From positions 1 to 64,000 of the forward strand of contig SVNP01000009.1 of NCBI GenBank assembly GCA_015066805.1: 64,000 bases of DNA, in the 5' to 3' direction. Positions 1 to 8,387 of this stretch are shown here, in pieces. The position numbers and the translations under genes were made by a program. Position 1 is the stretch's first letter. Every line of letters starts with the position of its first letter. The notes under the pieces were generated by a model that did no database searches, was not told where the DNA came from, and saw only the letters and a list, made by a program, of their open reading frames with translations. Source of the stretch: Ruminococcus sp. GTDB lineage: Bacteria > Bacillota > Clostridia > Oscillospirales > Ruminococcaceae.

Positions 1-2
1 TG

Positions 3-800
3 AGTGCCTGCCGGAGTATTTCCAAGCTGCTGCGGCGGCTGGGTATGCGTGTGGATTGGACCGTGGGCGGCAAGGAAGCGGTAGTGCGCGCCAATGAAGC
101 CATTGAAATGAAGGATGCCTACCGTATGTATCTGGTGGATTGGCTGATGCCCGATATGAACGGCATCGAAACGGCACGTCAGCTTCGCAAGATTACCGGT
201 GAGGAACCGCCCATTGTGCTGCTTTCCGCTTATGATTATGCAGAGATCGAGGCGGAAGCCAAGGAAGCGGGGATCCAGGATTTTGTGACCAAGCCTTTGT
301 TTTTGTCGGATATCCGCAGCTTGCTGAAACGCCTTTGCAATGCGGAGAAGGAAACCTCCGCCACGCCCCAGAACAGCGCCCTGAAGGGCAAACGGGTGCT
401 TGTGGTGGAAGATACCTTGTTGAATCAGGAGATCTCCGTGGATATTCTGGAGCTGGTCGGTATTCATGCAGATGTGGCAGAAAACGGACAGGTGGCTCTG
501 GATATGCTGCAAAGCAAGGACAGCAACTATTACAGCCTTGTTTTTATGGATATTCAGATGCCGGTTATGGACGGTTATGAAGCCGCCCGCAGGATCCGTA
601 AGCTGGAAGATCCTGTGCTGGCTGGGATTCCCATTGTAGCTATGACCGCCAATGCCTACGATGAGGACAGAAAACAGGCATTTGCTGCCGGCATGGATGA
701 ACACATCACCAAGCCCTTGGATGTTGCACAGCTTTTCCGTACCATTGAAACACTGGCTGCACATATGCCTTCGGCGACGCAGGGTGAAAAAGAGGGTTGA
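3..800 (+). CDS. C-terminal part of hybrid sensor histidine kinase/response regulator (two REC domains); 5' end outside window
   Basis: Frame is open from the window edge (SACRSISKLLRRLGMRVDW...); two receiver domains with YLVDWLMPDMNG and LVFMDIQMPVMDG phospho-acceptor motifs. Confidence 0.85.
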   Translation, partial: SACRSISKLLRRLGMRVDWTVGGKEAVVRANEAIEMKDAYRMYLVDWLMPDMNGIETARQLRKITGEEPPIVLLSAYDYAEIEAEAKEAGIQDFVTKPLFLSDIRSLLKRLCNAEKETSATPQNSALKGKRVLVVEDTLLNQEISVDILELVGIHADVAENGQVALDMLQSKDSNYYSLVFMDIQMPVMDGYEAARRIRKLEDPVLAGIPIVAMTANAYDEDRKQAFAAGMDEHITKPLDVAQLFRTIETLAAHMPSATQGEKEG

Positions 801-879
801 CAACTACCGCAAAACCTGGTAAAATCATTTTATGCATTGCACAGCAACGGGAACCGTAAACAGAAAATATGAGGACTAC

Positions 880-1590
880 ATGAGAATTGCGATTTGTGAT
901 GACAGCGTTTTGGATCGGGAGATTATCCGGGATTTTTTGCAGATGTATACCGCCGAGCATGCGATCTCCGTTACCATTGAGGAGTACGCCAATGGCATGC
1001 AGCTTGTTTATGATGTGGAAGACGGCAGGTTTTTTGATGTGATTTTTCTGGATATTCTCATGGATGGACTGCATGGGATGGATATTGCACGCAATCTGCG
1101 AAAAATGGATTACAACGGTAAAATCGTTTTTTTGACCTGTACCGCCGATTTTGCCGTGGACAGCTATGAGGTGGAAGCAGCGGGATACCTGCTGAAGCCC
1201 CATTATTATGAAAAGTTCTGCGCCTTATTTGAACGTATTGCGGAACGGATGCCCCATGACGGATATCGGCTGCTTTCCCGCGGGCGGGTGGTGGTTGTGC
1301 CCTATGATGAGATCGTCTATGTGGAAAGCTGCAATAATACCTGCACACTGCATCGGGCAGGCGGTGCGGTGTATACCATCTATAAAAAGCTCAGTGAGAT
1401 TGAACAGGCCTTGACAGACCGACGGTTCTTGCGCTGCCACCAGAGCTTTCTGGTGAATATGCGATATATTGCCAAGGCAGATAAACAGTTTGAGCTGACC
1501 ACCGGTGATGTGGTGCTGATCCGGCAGCGCAGCTTAAGAGAGATCCGACAGACGTATCTGGATTATACCACAATGGAGATGAAACCATGA
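880..1590 (+). CDS. LytTR-family response regulator
   Basis: MRIAICDDSVLDREI...VIFLDILMDGLHGMDIA receiver plus C-terminal LytTR domain (VVPYDEIVYVESCNNTCTLHR...FLRCHQSFLVNMRYI). ATG at 880 preferred over the ORF-track start at 832. Confidence 0.9.
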   Translation: MRIAICDDSVLDREIIRDFLQMYTAEHAISVTIEEYANGMQLVYDVEDGRFFDVIFLDILMDGLHGMDIARNLRKMDYNGKIVFLTCTADFAVDSYEVEAAGYLLKPHYYEKFCALFERIAERMPHDGYRLLSRGRVVVVPYDEIVYVESCNNTCTLHRAGGAVYTIYKKLSEIEQALTDRRFLRCHQSFLVNMRYIAKADKQFELTTGDVVLIRQRSLREIRQTYLDYTTMEMKP

Positions 1591-1937
1591 CCTTACAGGA
1601 ATTTTACAAAAAAACAGGCGGGGAGCTGGATGAAGTGCTCCGCCGCCTGATGAGCGAACGTCTGATTTTGAAGTATGTGAAAAAATTTCCGGAGGATCCG
1701 CATTTTTCTCAGCTTAGCCAGGCCGTGGCACAGCAGGATTACGAGACTGCGTACCGTGCTGTGCATACCTTGAAGGGCTTGTGCCTTTCGTTGGGCTTTC
1801 TCAAGCTGAGCAAGCCTGTTATTGCGCTGACAACAGAGCTGCGAGAAGGAAACACAGGGCATCTGCAGGCATATTTTGCGGAGATCGCCGCGGCCTACGA
1901 AGAGCTTCTGACATGGATCGCTCAGCTTGAGGGCTGA
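1587..1937 (+). CDS. Stand-alone HPt (histidine phosphotransfer) domain protein
   Basis: 116 aa helical protein with AYRAVHTLKGLCLSLGF HPt motif; overlaps the stop of the LytTR gene. Confidence 0.85.
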   Translation: MTLQEFYKKTGGELDEVLRRLMSERLILKYVKKFPEDPHFSQLSQAVAQQDYETAYRAVHTLKGLCLSLGFLKLSKPVIALTTELREGNTGHLQAYFAEIAAAYEELLTWIAQLEG

Positions 1938-1948
1938 AAAATGCGGTT

Positions 1949-2386
1949 TTACGCCGAGATGGTATGCTCCACCCGGCTTGCGGGCATATCCCGCAGGATC
2001 TGACGGATGTATTCTGCTACCACAGCAAGAAATTCACGGTTGGTGGGGAGATATGCTCTCATATCCTCAGGGTACCCGAAAATGCGGAGGATAAAGCCTG
2101 TGTTGCCTCGCTGGCAGCTCTGAGAGATGGCGTAGCGCATGGCACGCTCAATGCTGTAGGCACTGGCTGCGTAATACTGGGCGGAAATGGCCGGATATAC
2201 GATCTTGGACATACTGGTCAGGGCAATGGGGTTTTCAATGGCGAAATACAGTGCTGTTTTCAGGTAGTGGAACCCCTTTGTATTTGCGGGAACGCCCAGC
2301 TTCAGCAGCGTATTGATGATAACTGCTTCGCAATCAAAGCGCACATTGCTTTTTTCTGCCACAGATGCGTTTGCGTGAATTTCCAT
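1949..2386 (-). CDS. Stand-alone Spo0A C-terminal (effector) domain protein
   Basis: Resembles the Spo0A DNA-binding domain (LLKLGVPANTKGFHYLKTALYFAIENP...YPAISAQYYAASAYSIERAMRYAI); no receiver domain. Start taken at the internal ATG at 2386 preceded by GAAAGG. Confidence 0.8.
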   Translation of the reverse strand: MEIHANASVAEKSNVRFDCEAVIINTLLKLGVPANTKGFHYLKTALYFAIENPIALTSMSKIVYPAISAQYYAASAYSIERAMRYAISQSCQRGNTGFILRIFGYPEDMRAYLPTNREFLAVVAEYIRQILRDMPASRVEHTISA

Positions 2387-2463
2387 AAAAACCAACCTTT
2401 CAAATTGTTCCGTTCGGAATTGAATGTTTGATGCAACCCTTGTGGTTTCCATCAACAGGTATT

Positions 2464-2534
2464 ATTATACACTATTTTGCAGTGTTTGGCACAAAGTAAT
2501 GGATATTGACAAGTTTTTCGGGGAATTTGACAAA
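2464..2534 (-). promoter_or_regulatory. Putative promoter region: -10 TATAAT plus two TTGTCAA (0A-box-like) repeats
   Basis: Minus strand reads TTTGTCAAATTCCCCGAAAAACTTGTCAATA ... TATAAT (2464-2469) upstream of the Spo0A-C gene. Confidence 0.45.
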
Positions 2535-2668
2535 CCCTCTCTTTTGTACCTTTTTTCAAACCAAAACCTAATGGCTCGACACGATATCTGCCGCAGCTCA
2601 CCACCTTATAGCAAACCAACAGCCACACCGAGCATCTGCCCGGTGTGGCTGTTGACTTGTTTTGGAGA

Positions 2669-3295
2669 TCAGGTGTTCTTCATAATAATGGAGCCTACAC
2701 ATTCGCTGACGTGCTCGCAGGCATCGGCACAGGCCTCCAGACAGTCGTAGATCTTGTACCATGCGATTTTTTCAAAGGCATCGGCCTTGCCCTTGGTAAT
2801 GCTGCGTACAGAGGAAAGATACAACTTATCGCAAGCCTCCTCCACATCATTGCAGGCTACGATCAGGGAATGGAGCTTTTTGGATTTCTTGAAGTTTTCA
2901 AACTCCTCCATGATCTCACCCAGCAGATCGCAGGCCTTGACCAGATGCTTTGCATATTCAACAGCATTGGGTTCAATGGTCTGCACGTCAAAGATGTACA
3001 GCTTCTGCATAACCTCTTCCAGCAGATCGGGTACACCATCCATCTGCTGGCTCAGCAGATCCAGATCCTCACGATCCACAGGGGTAACAAAGGCCTTTGC
3101 CAGAGCTTCGTTCATCTCATGCTTTTTCAGGTCCGCACTGTGTTCAAAGGTGTGCATTTTCTCCAGCATGGATTCCAGTTGTGCAGGGTCATACTGCTCC
3201 AGACATTCCACCAGATAAGCAGCCGCATTGCGTGCCAGTGCAGCACAGGCCACATAGTTTTCAAAATAGAACTTATCACCTTTTGCCATGATCAT
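2669..3295 (-). CDS. DUF47 / PhoU-like protein
   Basis: 208 aa helical protein (KGDKFYFENYVACAALARNAAAYL...); followed directly by a PiT transporter, the usual DUF47 neighbour. Confidence 0.85.
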   Translation of the reverse strand: MIMAKGDKFYFENYVACAALARNAAAYLVECLEQYDPAQLESMLEKMHTFEHSADLKKHEMNEALAKAFVTPVDREDLDLLSQQMDGVPDLLEEVMQKLYIFDVQTIEPNAVEYAKHLVKACDLLGEIMEEFENFKKSKKLHSLIVACNDVEEACDKLYLSSVRSITKGKADAFEKIAWYKIYDCLEACADACEHVSECVGSIIMKNT

Positions 3296-3320
3296 TCCAT
3301 CCTTTCTGTAATTGATCGCA

Positions 3321-4391
3321 TTATGCGAAAATCAACATAAACAGCTTTGTCATCAGGTATCCCACCAGACCACAGCCCGGGAAGGTCAGTACCCATGTCA
3401 GCACCATTTCCTTTACTACGCCGAAGTTTATGGCAGATACCCGCTTGACCGCACCCACACCCATGATAGATGTGGTCTTTGCGTGTGTAGTTGATACCGG
3501 CAGACTGAAAACCGAACAGAACAGCAAAGACAATGCTGCTGCAATATCAGCGGAAAAGCCCTGATACTTTTCCAGCTTGACCATATCCATACCCACGGAT
3601 TTGATGATCTTTTTGCCGCCCATGGCAGTACCCAGAGCCATTACCACAGAGCATACGATCATCAGCCATACGGGAATACTGATATCGGAAGGCAAAGACT
3701 GCCCGTGGGACATATATACGCAAAGCAGGATCACACCCATAAATTTCTGGCCATCCTGTGCACCGTGCATAAATGCCATGGAGGCTGCACCTGCAATCTG
3801 TGCGCCACGGAAAAAGGGCTCGGTTTTGGGACGGTTGGCCTTTGCAAACAGCTTGGTGACCAGCTTGCACACGCACCAGCCGAGTCCGAAGCCCAATATC
3901 ACGGAAATAAAGATACCGTAAACTACCTTGACCCACTCGCTGCCATTTACGCCTTCAAAGCTGTTGTGAATGGCAATGGCACTGCCGGTCAGACCGGCGA
4001 TCAGTGCATGGCTTTCACTGGTGGGAATACCGAATACCCATGCAAGCGTGGCCCAAAGCACAATGGCGAACAATGCCGCACTGAGCGCAATAATGGCAAG
4101 ATCCGGATCTGTGCCGAAATCCACCATTTTGGTGATGGTTTCCGCTACGGTGGCGTTGACCATAGTCATGACGAATACACCCAGGAAATTAAATACCGCA
4201 GCCATGAGAATGGCAGCCTTGGGCGGCATACATCTGGTCACCACACAGGTTGCAATGGCGTTGGGGGCATCTGTCCAGCCGTTGACCAGTATCACACCCA
4301 GTGTCAGTACCACTGCAATAAACAGCAGGGGATTGGCAGTCATCTGGTTCCAAAAAGAGAGTATGTCCATATGCTTCTTCCTTTTCTTCAT
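3321..4391 (-). CDS. Inorganic phosphate transporter, PiT family
   Basis: VNGWTDAPNAIATCVVTR and VSTTHAKTTSIMGVGAVKR signatures, multi-TM. Confidence 0.92.
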   Translation of the reverse strand: MKKRKKHMDILSFWNQMTANPLLFIAVVLTLGVILVNGWTDAPNAIATCVVTRCMPPKAAILMAAVFNFLGVFVMTMVNATVAETITKMVDFGTDPDLAIIALSAALFAIVLWATLAWVFGIPTSESHALIAGLTGSAIAIHNSFEGVNGSEWVKVVYGIFISVILGFGLGWCVCKLVTKLFAKANRPKTEPFFRGAQIAGAASMAFMHGAQDGQKFMGVILLCVYMSHGQSLPSDISIPVWLMIVCSVVMALGTAMGGKKIIKSVGMDMVKLEKYQGFSADIAAALSLLFCSVFSLPVSTTHAKTTSIMGVGAVKRVSAINFGVVKEMVLTWVLTFPGCGLVGYLMTKLFMLIFA

Positions 4392-4588
4392 CAGGTTTTG
4401 TCACGGAATGCCAAAGGCATTCTTCCCGTTCATTATAACTTCTTTTTTGTAAAGTGGAAATCACAATTATGTAAAATCTATGTAAAACCGTTTTTTGAGC
4501 ACGAAAAATGTCGCACGGCAAGCGACCAAATCACCGCCTTGCTGCGGTATAATAAGATCACAAACTAAAACATAGGAGGTACCCCAAC

Positions 4589-5233
4589 ATGACTGAGCTT
4601 GTATTTATTTTAGATCGCAGCGGTTCCATGGCAGGATTGGAGAAGGACACCATCGGAGGCTTTAACGCCATGCTGGAAAAACAGCGCAAAGAGCCGGGTG
4701 AGGCAGTGATCTCTACTGTGCTGTTTGACAATGAGGTGCAGGTGGTTCATGACCGTGTTCCCATTGCACAGGTGCCGGAGCTGACCGAAAAGGATTATTT
4801 CGTCCGTGGCTGCACCGCTCTGCTGGATGCCGTGGGCGGAGCCATTCACCACATCGGCAATGTGCACAAGTACGCCCGCAAGGAGGATGTGCCTCAAAAG
4901 ACGCTCTTCATCATTACCACGGATGGCATGGAAAATGCCAGCCATCGGTACAGCTACCAGAAGGTGCGCCACATGATCGAACGGCAAAAGGAACGTTACG
5001 GCTGGGAATTCCTGTTTTTGGGTGCCAATATTGATGCTGCCAAGGAGGCAGGAAAATTCGGTATTGATGCTTCCATGGCTGCCGATTATCACAGCGATTC
5101 GGAAGGTACTGCCCTGAATTATGCGGTGCTGAGCGAAACCATTTCCTGTGCCCGTGCAGGTGCCGCCCCCCTTTCTGCCGATTGGAAAAAGCGCATTGAT
5201 GCGGATTTCAGACGGCGCGGCGGCAAGAAATAA
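4589..5233 (+). CDS. VWA domain-containing protein
   Basis: MIDAS motif LDRSGSMAG, later TTDGMENAS; GGAGG ribosome-binding site upstream. Confidence 0.85.
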   Translation: MTELVFILDRSGSMAGLEKDTIGGFNAMLEKQRKEPGEAVISTVLFDNEVQVVHDRVPIAQVPELTEKDYFVRGCTALLDAVGGAIHHIGNVHKYARKEDVPQKTLFIITTDGMENASHRYSYQKVRHMIERQKERYGWEFLFLGANIDAAKEAGKFGIDASMAADYHSDSEGTALNYAVLSETISCARAGAAPLSADWKKRIDADFRRRGGKK

Positions 5234-5249
5234 CATCTGTTGCCCACAA

Positions 5250-5296
5250 CGGGAACCCCTCTTGCTGAAAAGGCGATGGGGGTTCCCGCTTTTTTC
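5250..5296 (+). terminator. Intrinsic terminator
   Basis: GGGAACCCC...GGGGTTCCC stem followed by T-run. Confidence 0.7.
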
Positions 5297-5391
5297 ATCT
5301 GCTGTCGTTGCATTGCCGCTGCATTTGTGCTATAATGGAATCAAACTTGCTGCTTTTAAGCAGCCCGGTTCAGTGAAAAGGAGGCGTACCT

Positions 5392-6456
5392 ATGCCCTTT
5401 GCCATTGTTCGCAATGATATCGTCAATATGCAGACGGATGCTGTGGTGAATACCGCCAATCCCGAGCCGCTGATTGGTGTGGGGGTAGACAGCAGACTGC
5501 ATCAGAAAGCAGGGCGCAGATTACTGGAGGCCCGTCAGAAGATCGGAAAGATTGCCGTGGGAGAAGCCGCTGTGACAAAGGGCTACGGGCTGTCCGCCAA
5601 ATATGTGATTCATACCGTTGGCCCCGCATGGCAGGATGGCAGCCATGGGGAGGAACAACTGCTGGCTTCCTGCTATGAAAATGCCCTGAAGCTGGCAAAA
5701 CAGCAGGGCTGTACATCAGTGGCATTTCCTTTGATCGCCACAGGGCATTACGGGTTCCCCAAGCCCCTTGCCTTGCAGGTCGCCATTCGTGCTTTCAGTA
5801 CGTTTTTGCTTGAAAACGAGATGCAGATCTATCTGGTGGTGTATGATAAGGAATCCTTTGTGCTTTCGGAGAAGCTGTTTCAATCCGTTAACAGCTATAT
5901 TGATGAGAATTACATCAGTATGCAGGTGCGGCAGCAGCGCAGAGAACGCAATCTGTTCGGTGCTGTGGGTGCGCCACGGCAAATGGGCAAAATCAACCGC
6001 CCCGAAAGCAGCCTGCACATGGAATCCGCTATGTGCGAGGATGCGGCTGTTGATTTTGAGGCACCTGTCTGCTCGGCGGCTCCTGCCACTGATTGGAGCA
6101 GCCTGCTGAAAGATCTGGATGAGGGCTTTTCTGTGACGCTTTTGCAGCTCATTGACCGCACAGGAAAAAAGGACTCCGAGATTTACAAAAAGGCCAATGT
6201 GGACAGAAAACTGTTTTCCAAGATCCGCAACAATCCCGATTACAAGCCGTCAAAATCCACGGCTTTGGCCTTTGCCTTTGCGCTGGAGCTTGATCTGCAG
6301 GAAACCAAGGATTTCATTGCACGGGCAGGCTTTGCCCTTTCCCGCAGCAGCAAATTTGATGTGATCGTAGAGTATTTTCTCGTCAACGGCAACTATGATC
6401 TGTTTGAGCTGAATGAAGTGCTGTTTGCTTTTGATCAGCCTTTGATCGGTGCGTAA
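5392..6456 (+). CDS. Macro-domain protein with C-terminal HTH-like domain
   Basis: N-terminal macro domain (DAVVNTANPEPLIGVGVDSRLH...VIHTVGPAW...IATGHYGFP); C-terminal TGKKDSEIYKKANVDRKLFSKIRNNPDYKPSKSTALAFAFALEL. Confidence 0.85.
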   Translation: MPFAIVRNDIVNMQTDAVVNTANPEPLIGVGVDSRLHQKAGRRLLEARQKIGKIAVGEAAVTKGYGLSAKYVIHTVGPAWQDGSHGEEQLLASCYENALKLAKQQGCTSVAFPLIATGHYGFPKPLALQVAIRAFSTFLLENEMQIYLVVYDKESFVLSEKLFQSVNSYIDENYISMQVRQQRRERNLFGAVGAPRQMGKINRPESSLHMESAMCEDAAVDFEAPVCSAAPATDWSSLLKDLDEGFSVTLLQLIDRTGKKDSEIYKKANVDRKLFSKIRNNPDYKPSKSTALAFAFALELDLQETKDFIARAGFALSRSSKFDVIVEYFLVNGNYDLFELNEVLFAFDQPLIGA

Positions 6457-6473
6457 GGAATATAGGGGAGGAG

Positions 6474-7196
6474 ATGGATATGAGATCTGCCTTTTATCGG
6501 ATGCTTTCCGTGACCCTGCTGTGTATGGGGCTTTGCGCCTGCGGAACGCAGCAATCCCCGGAGCTTTCCGCAGATGTATCGCAGCAGACCGATGAGCCTT
6601 CTGCTGCGACCACAGTGACGACTACTGCCTCCACCTCTGCGGCAACTATGCTTTCTGCCGAGCCGGACACGCTGCTGTATGCGGAAAGCCATACCAAAGC
6701 CCTCTGTGATGCGATCGCGCGGCGGCAGTTTACCGTAAAAATGGAATCCTATTATCAGGATACACTGCTTGCGCTGGTGTATCTGGAGGTCAACAGTGAT
6801 GACCTGCATATGCGTACCGAATATATGGATACAGGGCAGGAAACGGAGCTGTATTGCGTGGAAAACGCCATGTATATACTCCGCAAGGACAGCTTGCAAT
6901 GCGTGGATGCTTCCAACCGATACGCCGTGGAAAATGATCCCGACAGCAGACAGCTTTGCGGATTGTTTTTCAATTGCGGTACGTTTGCCGCTCCTATGAC
7001 GGTACTGTCTGAAGAAACCTCCGGAACGGAGATCACCGAGCGGTTTGAGCATGTAGGGCAGGAGATGTATCTGGTGTTTGATGCGGAAAGCGGTGCCTTA
7101 CTGCGCTGCGGCAGCAAGGAAAGCGAGCAGCGGGTGAGCCTGCTGGAGGAAACAGCAGTACAGATCACCCTGCCGCAGCAGACAGCCCATAATTGA
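6474..7196 (+). CDS. Putative lipoprotein of unknown function
   Basis: Signal peptide with lipobox-like LCMGLCACG; Thr/Ala-rich linker. Confidence 0.65.
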   Translation: MDMRSAFYRMLSVTLLCMGLCACGTQQSPELSADVSQQTDEPSAATTVTTTASTSAATMLSAEPDTLLYAESHTKALCDAIARRQFTVKMESYYQDTLLALVYLEVNSDDLHMRTEYMDTGQETELYCVENAMYILRKDSLQCVDASNRYAVENDPDSRQLCGLFFNCGTFAAPMTVLSEETSGTEITERFEHVGQEMYLVFDAESGALLRCGSKESEQRVSLLEETAVQITLPQQTAHN

Positions 7197-7243
7197 ATCG
7201 ACGCACAGGGATCTATATCGGCTCGGAAAACAACCAAACCTCG

Positions 7244-7270
7244 GCACCTGCACATCAGCAGGTGCTTTTT
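7244..7270 (+). terminator. Intrinsic terminator
   Basis: GCACCTGCacatcaGCAGGTGC followed by TTTTT. Confidence 0.7.
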
Positions 7271-7410
7271 GTGCATTGACATTGCCTGCGGCATATGGTA
7301 AAATACAGCTAGGTTGCAAAGGAAGAAGGATTTCTGTTTTGAACACACAATTTCACAACTCTCAGCAGGGGAGCTCAACCTATGGTGGAGAATGTGCAAA
7401 AAAGGCTTCC

Positions 7411-7439
7411 TTGTACTCAACATTACAATATGGTATAAT
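7411..7439 (+). promoter_or_regulatory. Sigma-A-type promoter for the XRE regulator-GH44 unit
   Basis: TTGTAC-17 bp-TATAAT, 24 bp before the ATG at 7464. A second candidate, TTGACA-17-TAAAAT, lies at 7276-7304. Confidence 0.6.
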
Positions 7440-7463
7440 TCTTATTGGAAAGGAAGAAAACCT

Positions 7464-8363
7464 ATGTCCGGACAAACTGATTTTCATTCCAATCTGACAG
7501 ATCGCAGAAAAGCCCTTGGCCTGACCCAGGAGCAGCTCGCCCAACGGTTGAATGTGTCCTCTCAGGCGGTATCCAAATGGGAGAAAGGACACTTCCCCGA
7601 TGCCGCCCTGCTGCCGCAGATCGCCGAAGCACTGGATATTTCGCTGGATGCATTGTTTGGTCTCGGCGTACAGGATCATGCCGAGCCGGAAACCATTGTA
7701 TGTCGGCATCTGCAAAGTCTGCCGCCGGAAAAACGGCCCCAATGGATGGCGCATCTACTGTATGCGCTGCTGTGTTCCTATTCTCCCTCGGCGGATCTTT
7801 CCGCTATTCGCTTACGAAGCGGGGAGGAAGCGGAAACCTACGGTGTGCTGCATACCGATCATGAAATTGCACTGGAACGGTTAAATGCCGACCTGCGCTA
7901 TTTTATGTATCTGGAAAAGCCCGCTGCAGGCGTGGCAGCCTATTTGCAGGATGAAAAAGGCATTGTGCGCCTGCTTTCCACCCTTGGGGATGCCGATGCG
8001 GTACGGATGATCCGATATATGGCCGGAAACTGCCGCAACAAGCTGTTTTTGCCTGCAATGCTTGCCGAAAAGCTGAATATTCCGACGGAAAAGGTGCAGC
8101 AGATCATGAACCGACTGGATCGCTTTGGTCTGGTATGGCGCATGGCAGGGGATTTCAACGAAGCATCGCCTACCATATTATATGGTTACACCCATAATCC
8201 TGCGGTGGCTATGCTGCTGGTACTGGCCCAGTCGATCTGTAACTATCTGAAGACACGGGATCCGAATATTGACCGTTTTACCTACGGTTCCCTGCAGGAT
8301 CAACGAAACGGAGATCCAAAGCAGATCCCGCAGGTAAGCGAGTGGGATGCCGACAGTCTGTAA
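7464..8363 (+). CDS. XRE-family transcriptional regulator with C-terminal extension
   Basis: LTDRRKALGLTQEQLAQRLNVSSQAVSKWEKGHFPDAALLPQIAEALDISLDALF; ATG at 7464 follows GGAAAGGAAG. Confidence 0.88.
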   Translation: MSGQTDFHSNLTDRRKALGLTQEQLAQRLNVSSQAVSKWEKGHFPDAALLPQIAEALDISLDALFGLGVQDHAEPETIVCRHLQSLPPEKRPQWMAHLLYALLCSYSPSADLSAIRLRSGEEAETYGVLHTDHEIALERLNADLRYFMYLEKPAAGVAAYLQDEKGIVRLLSTLGDADAVRMIRYMAGNCRNKLFLPAMLAEKLNIPTEKVQQIMNRLDRFGLVWRMAGDFNEASPTILYGYTHNPAVAMLLVLAQSICNYLKTRDPNIDRFTYGSLQDQRNGDPKQIPQVSEWDADSL

Positions 8364-8387
8364 CTTTTTTCGTTTGGGGGAGGATTT

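Noticed and set aside
5392-6456. Complete DarTG toxin-antitoxin system
   Set aside because: Only a macro-domain protein is present; no DarT-like ADP-ribosyltransferase lies adjacent.
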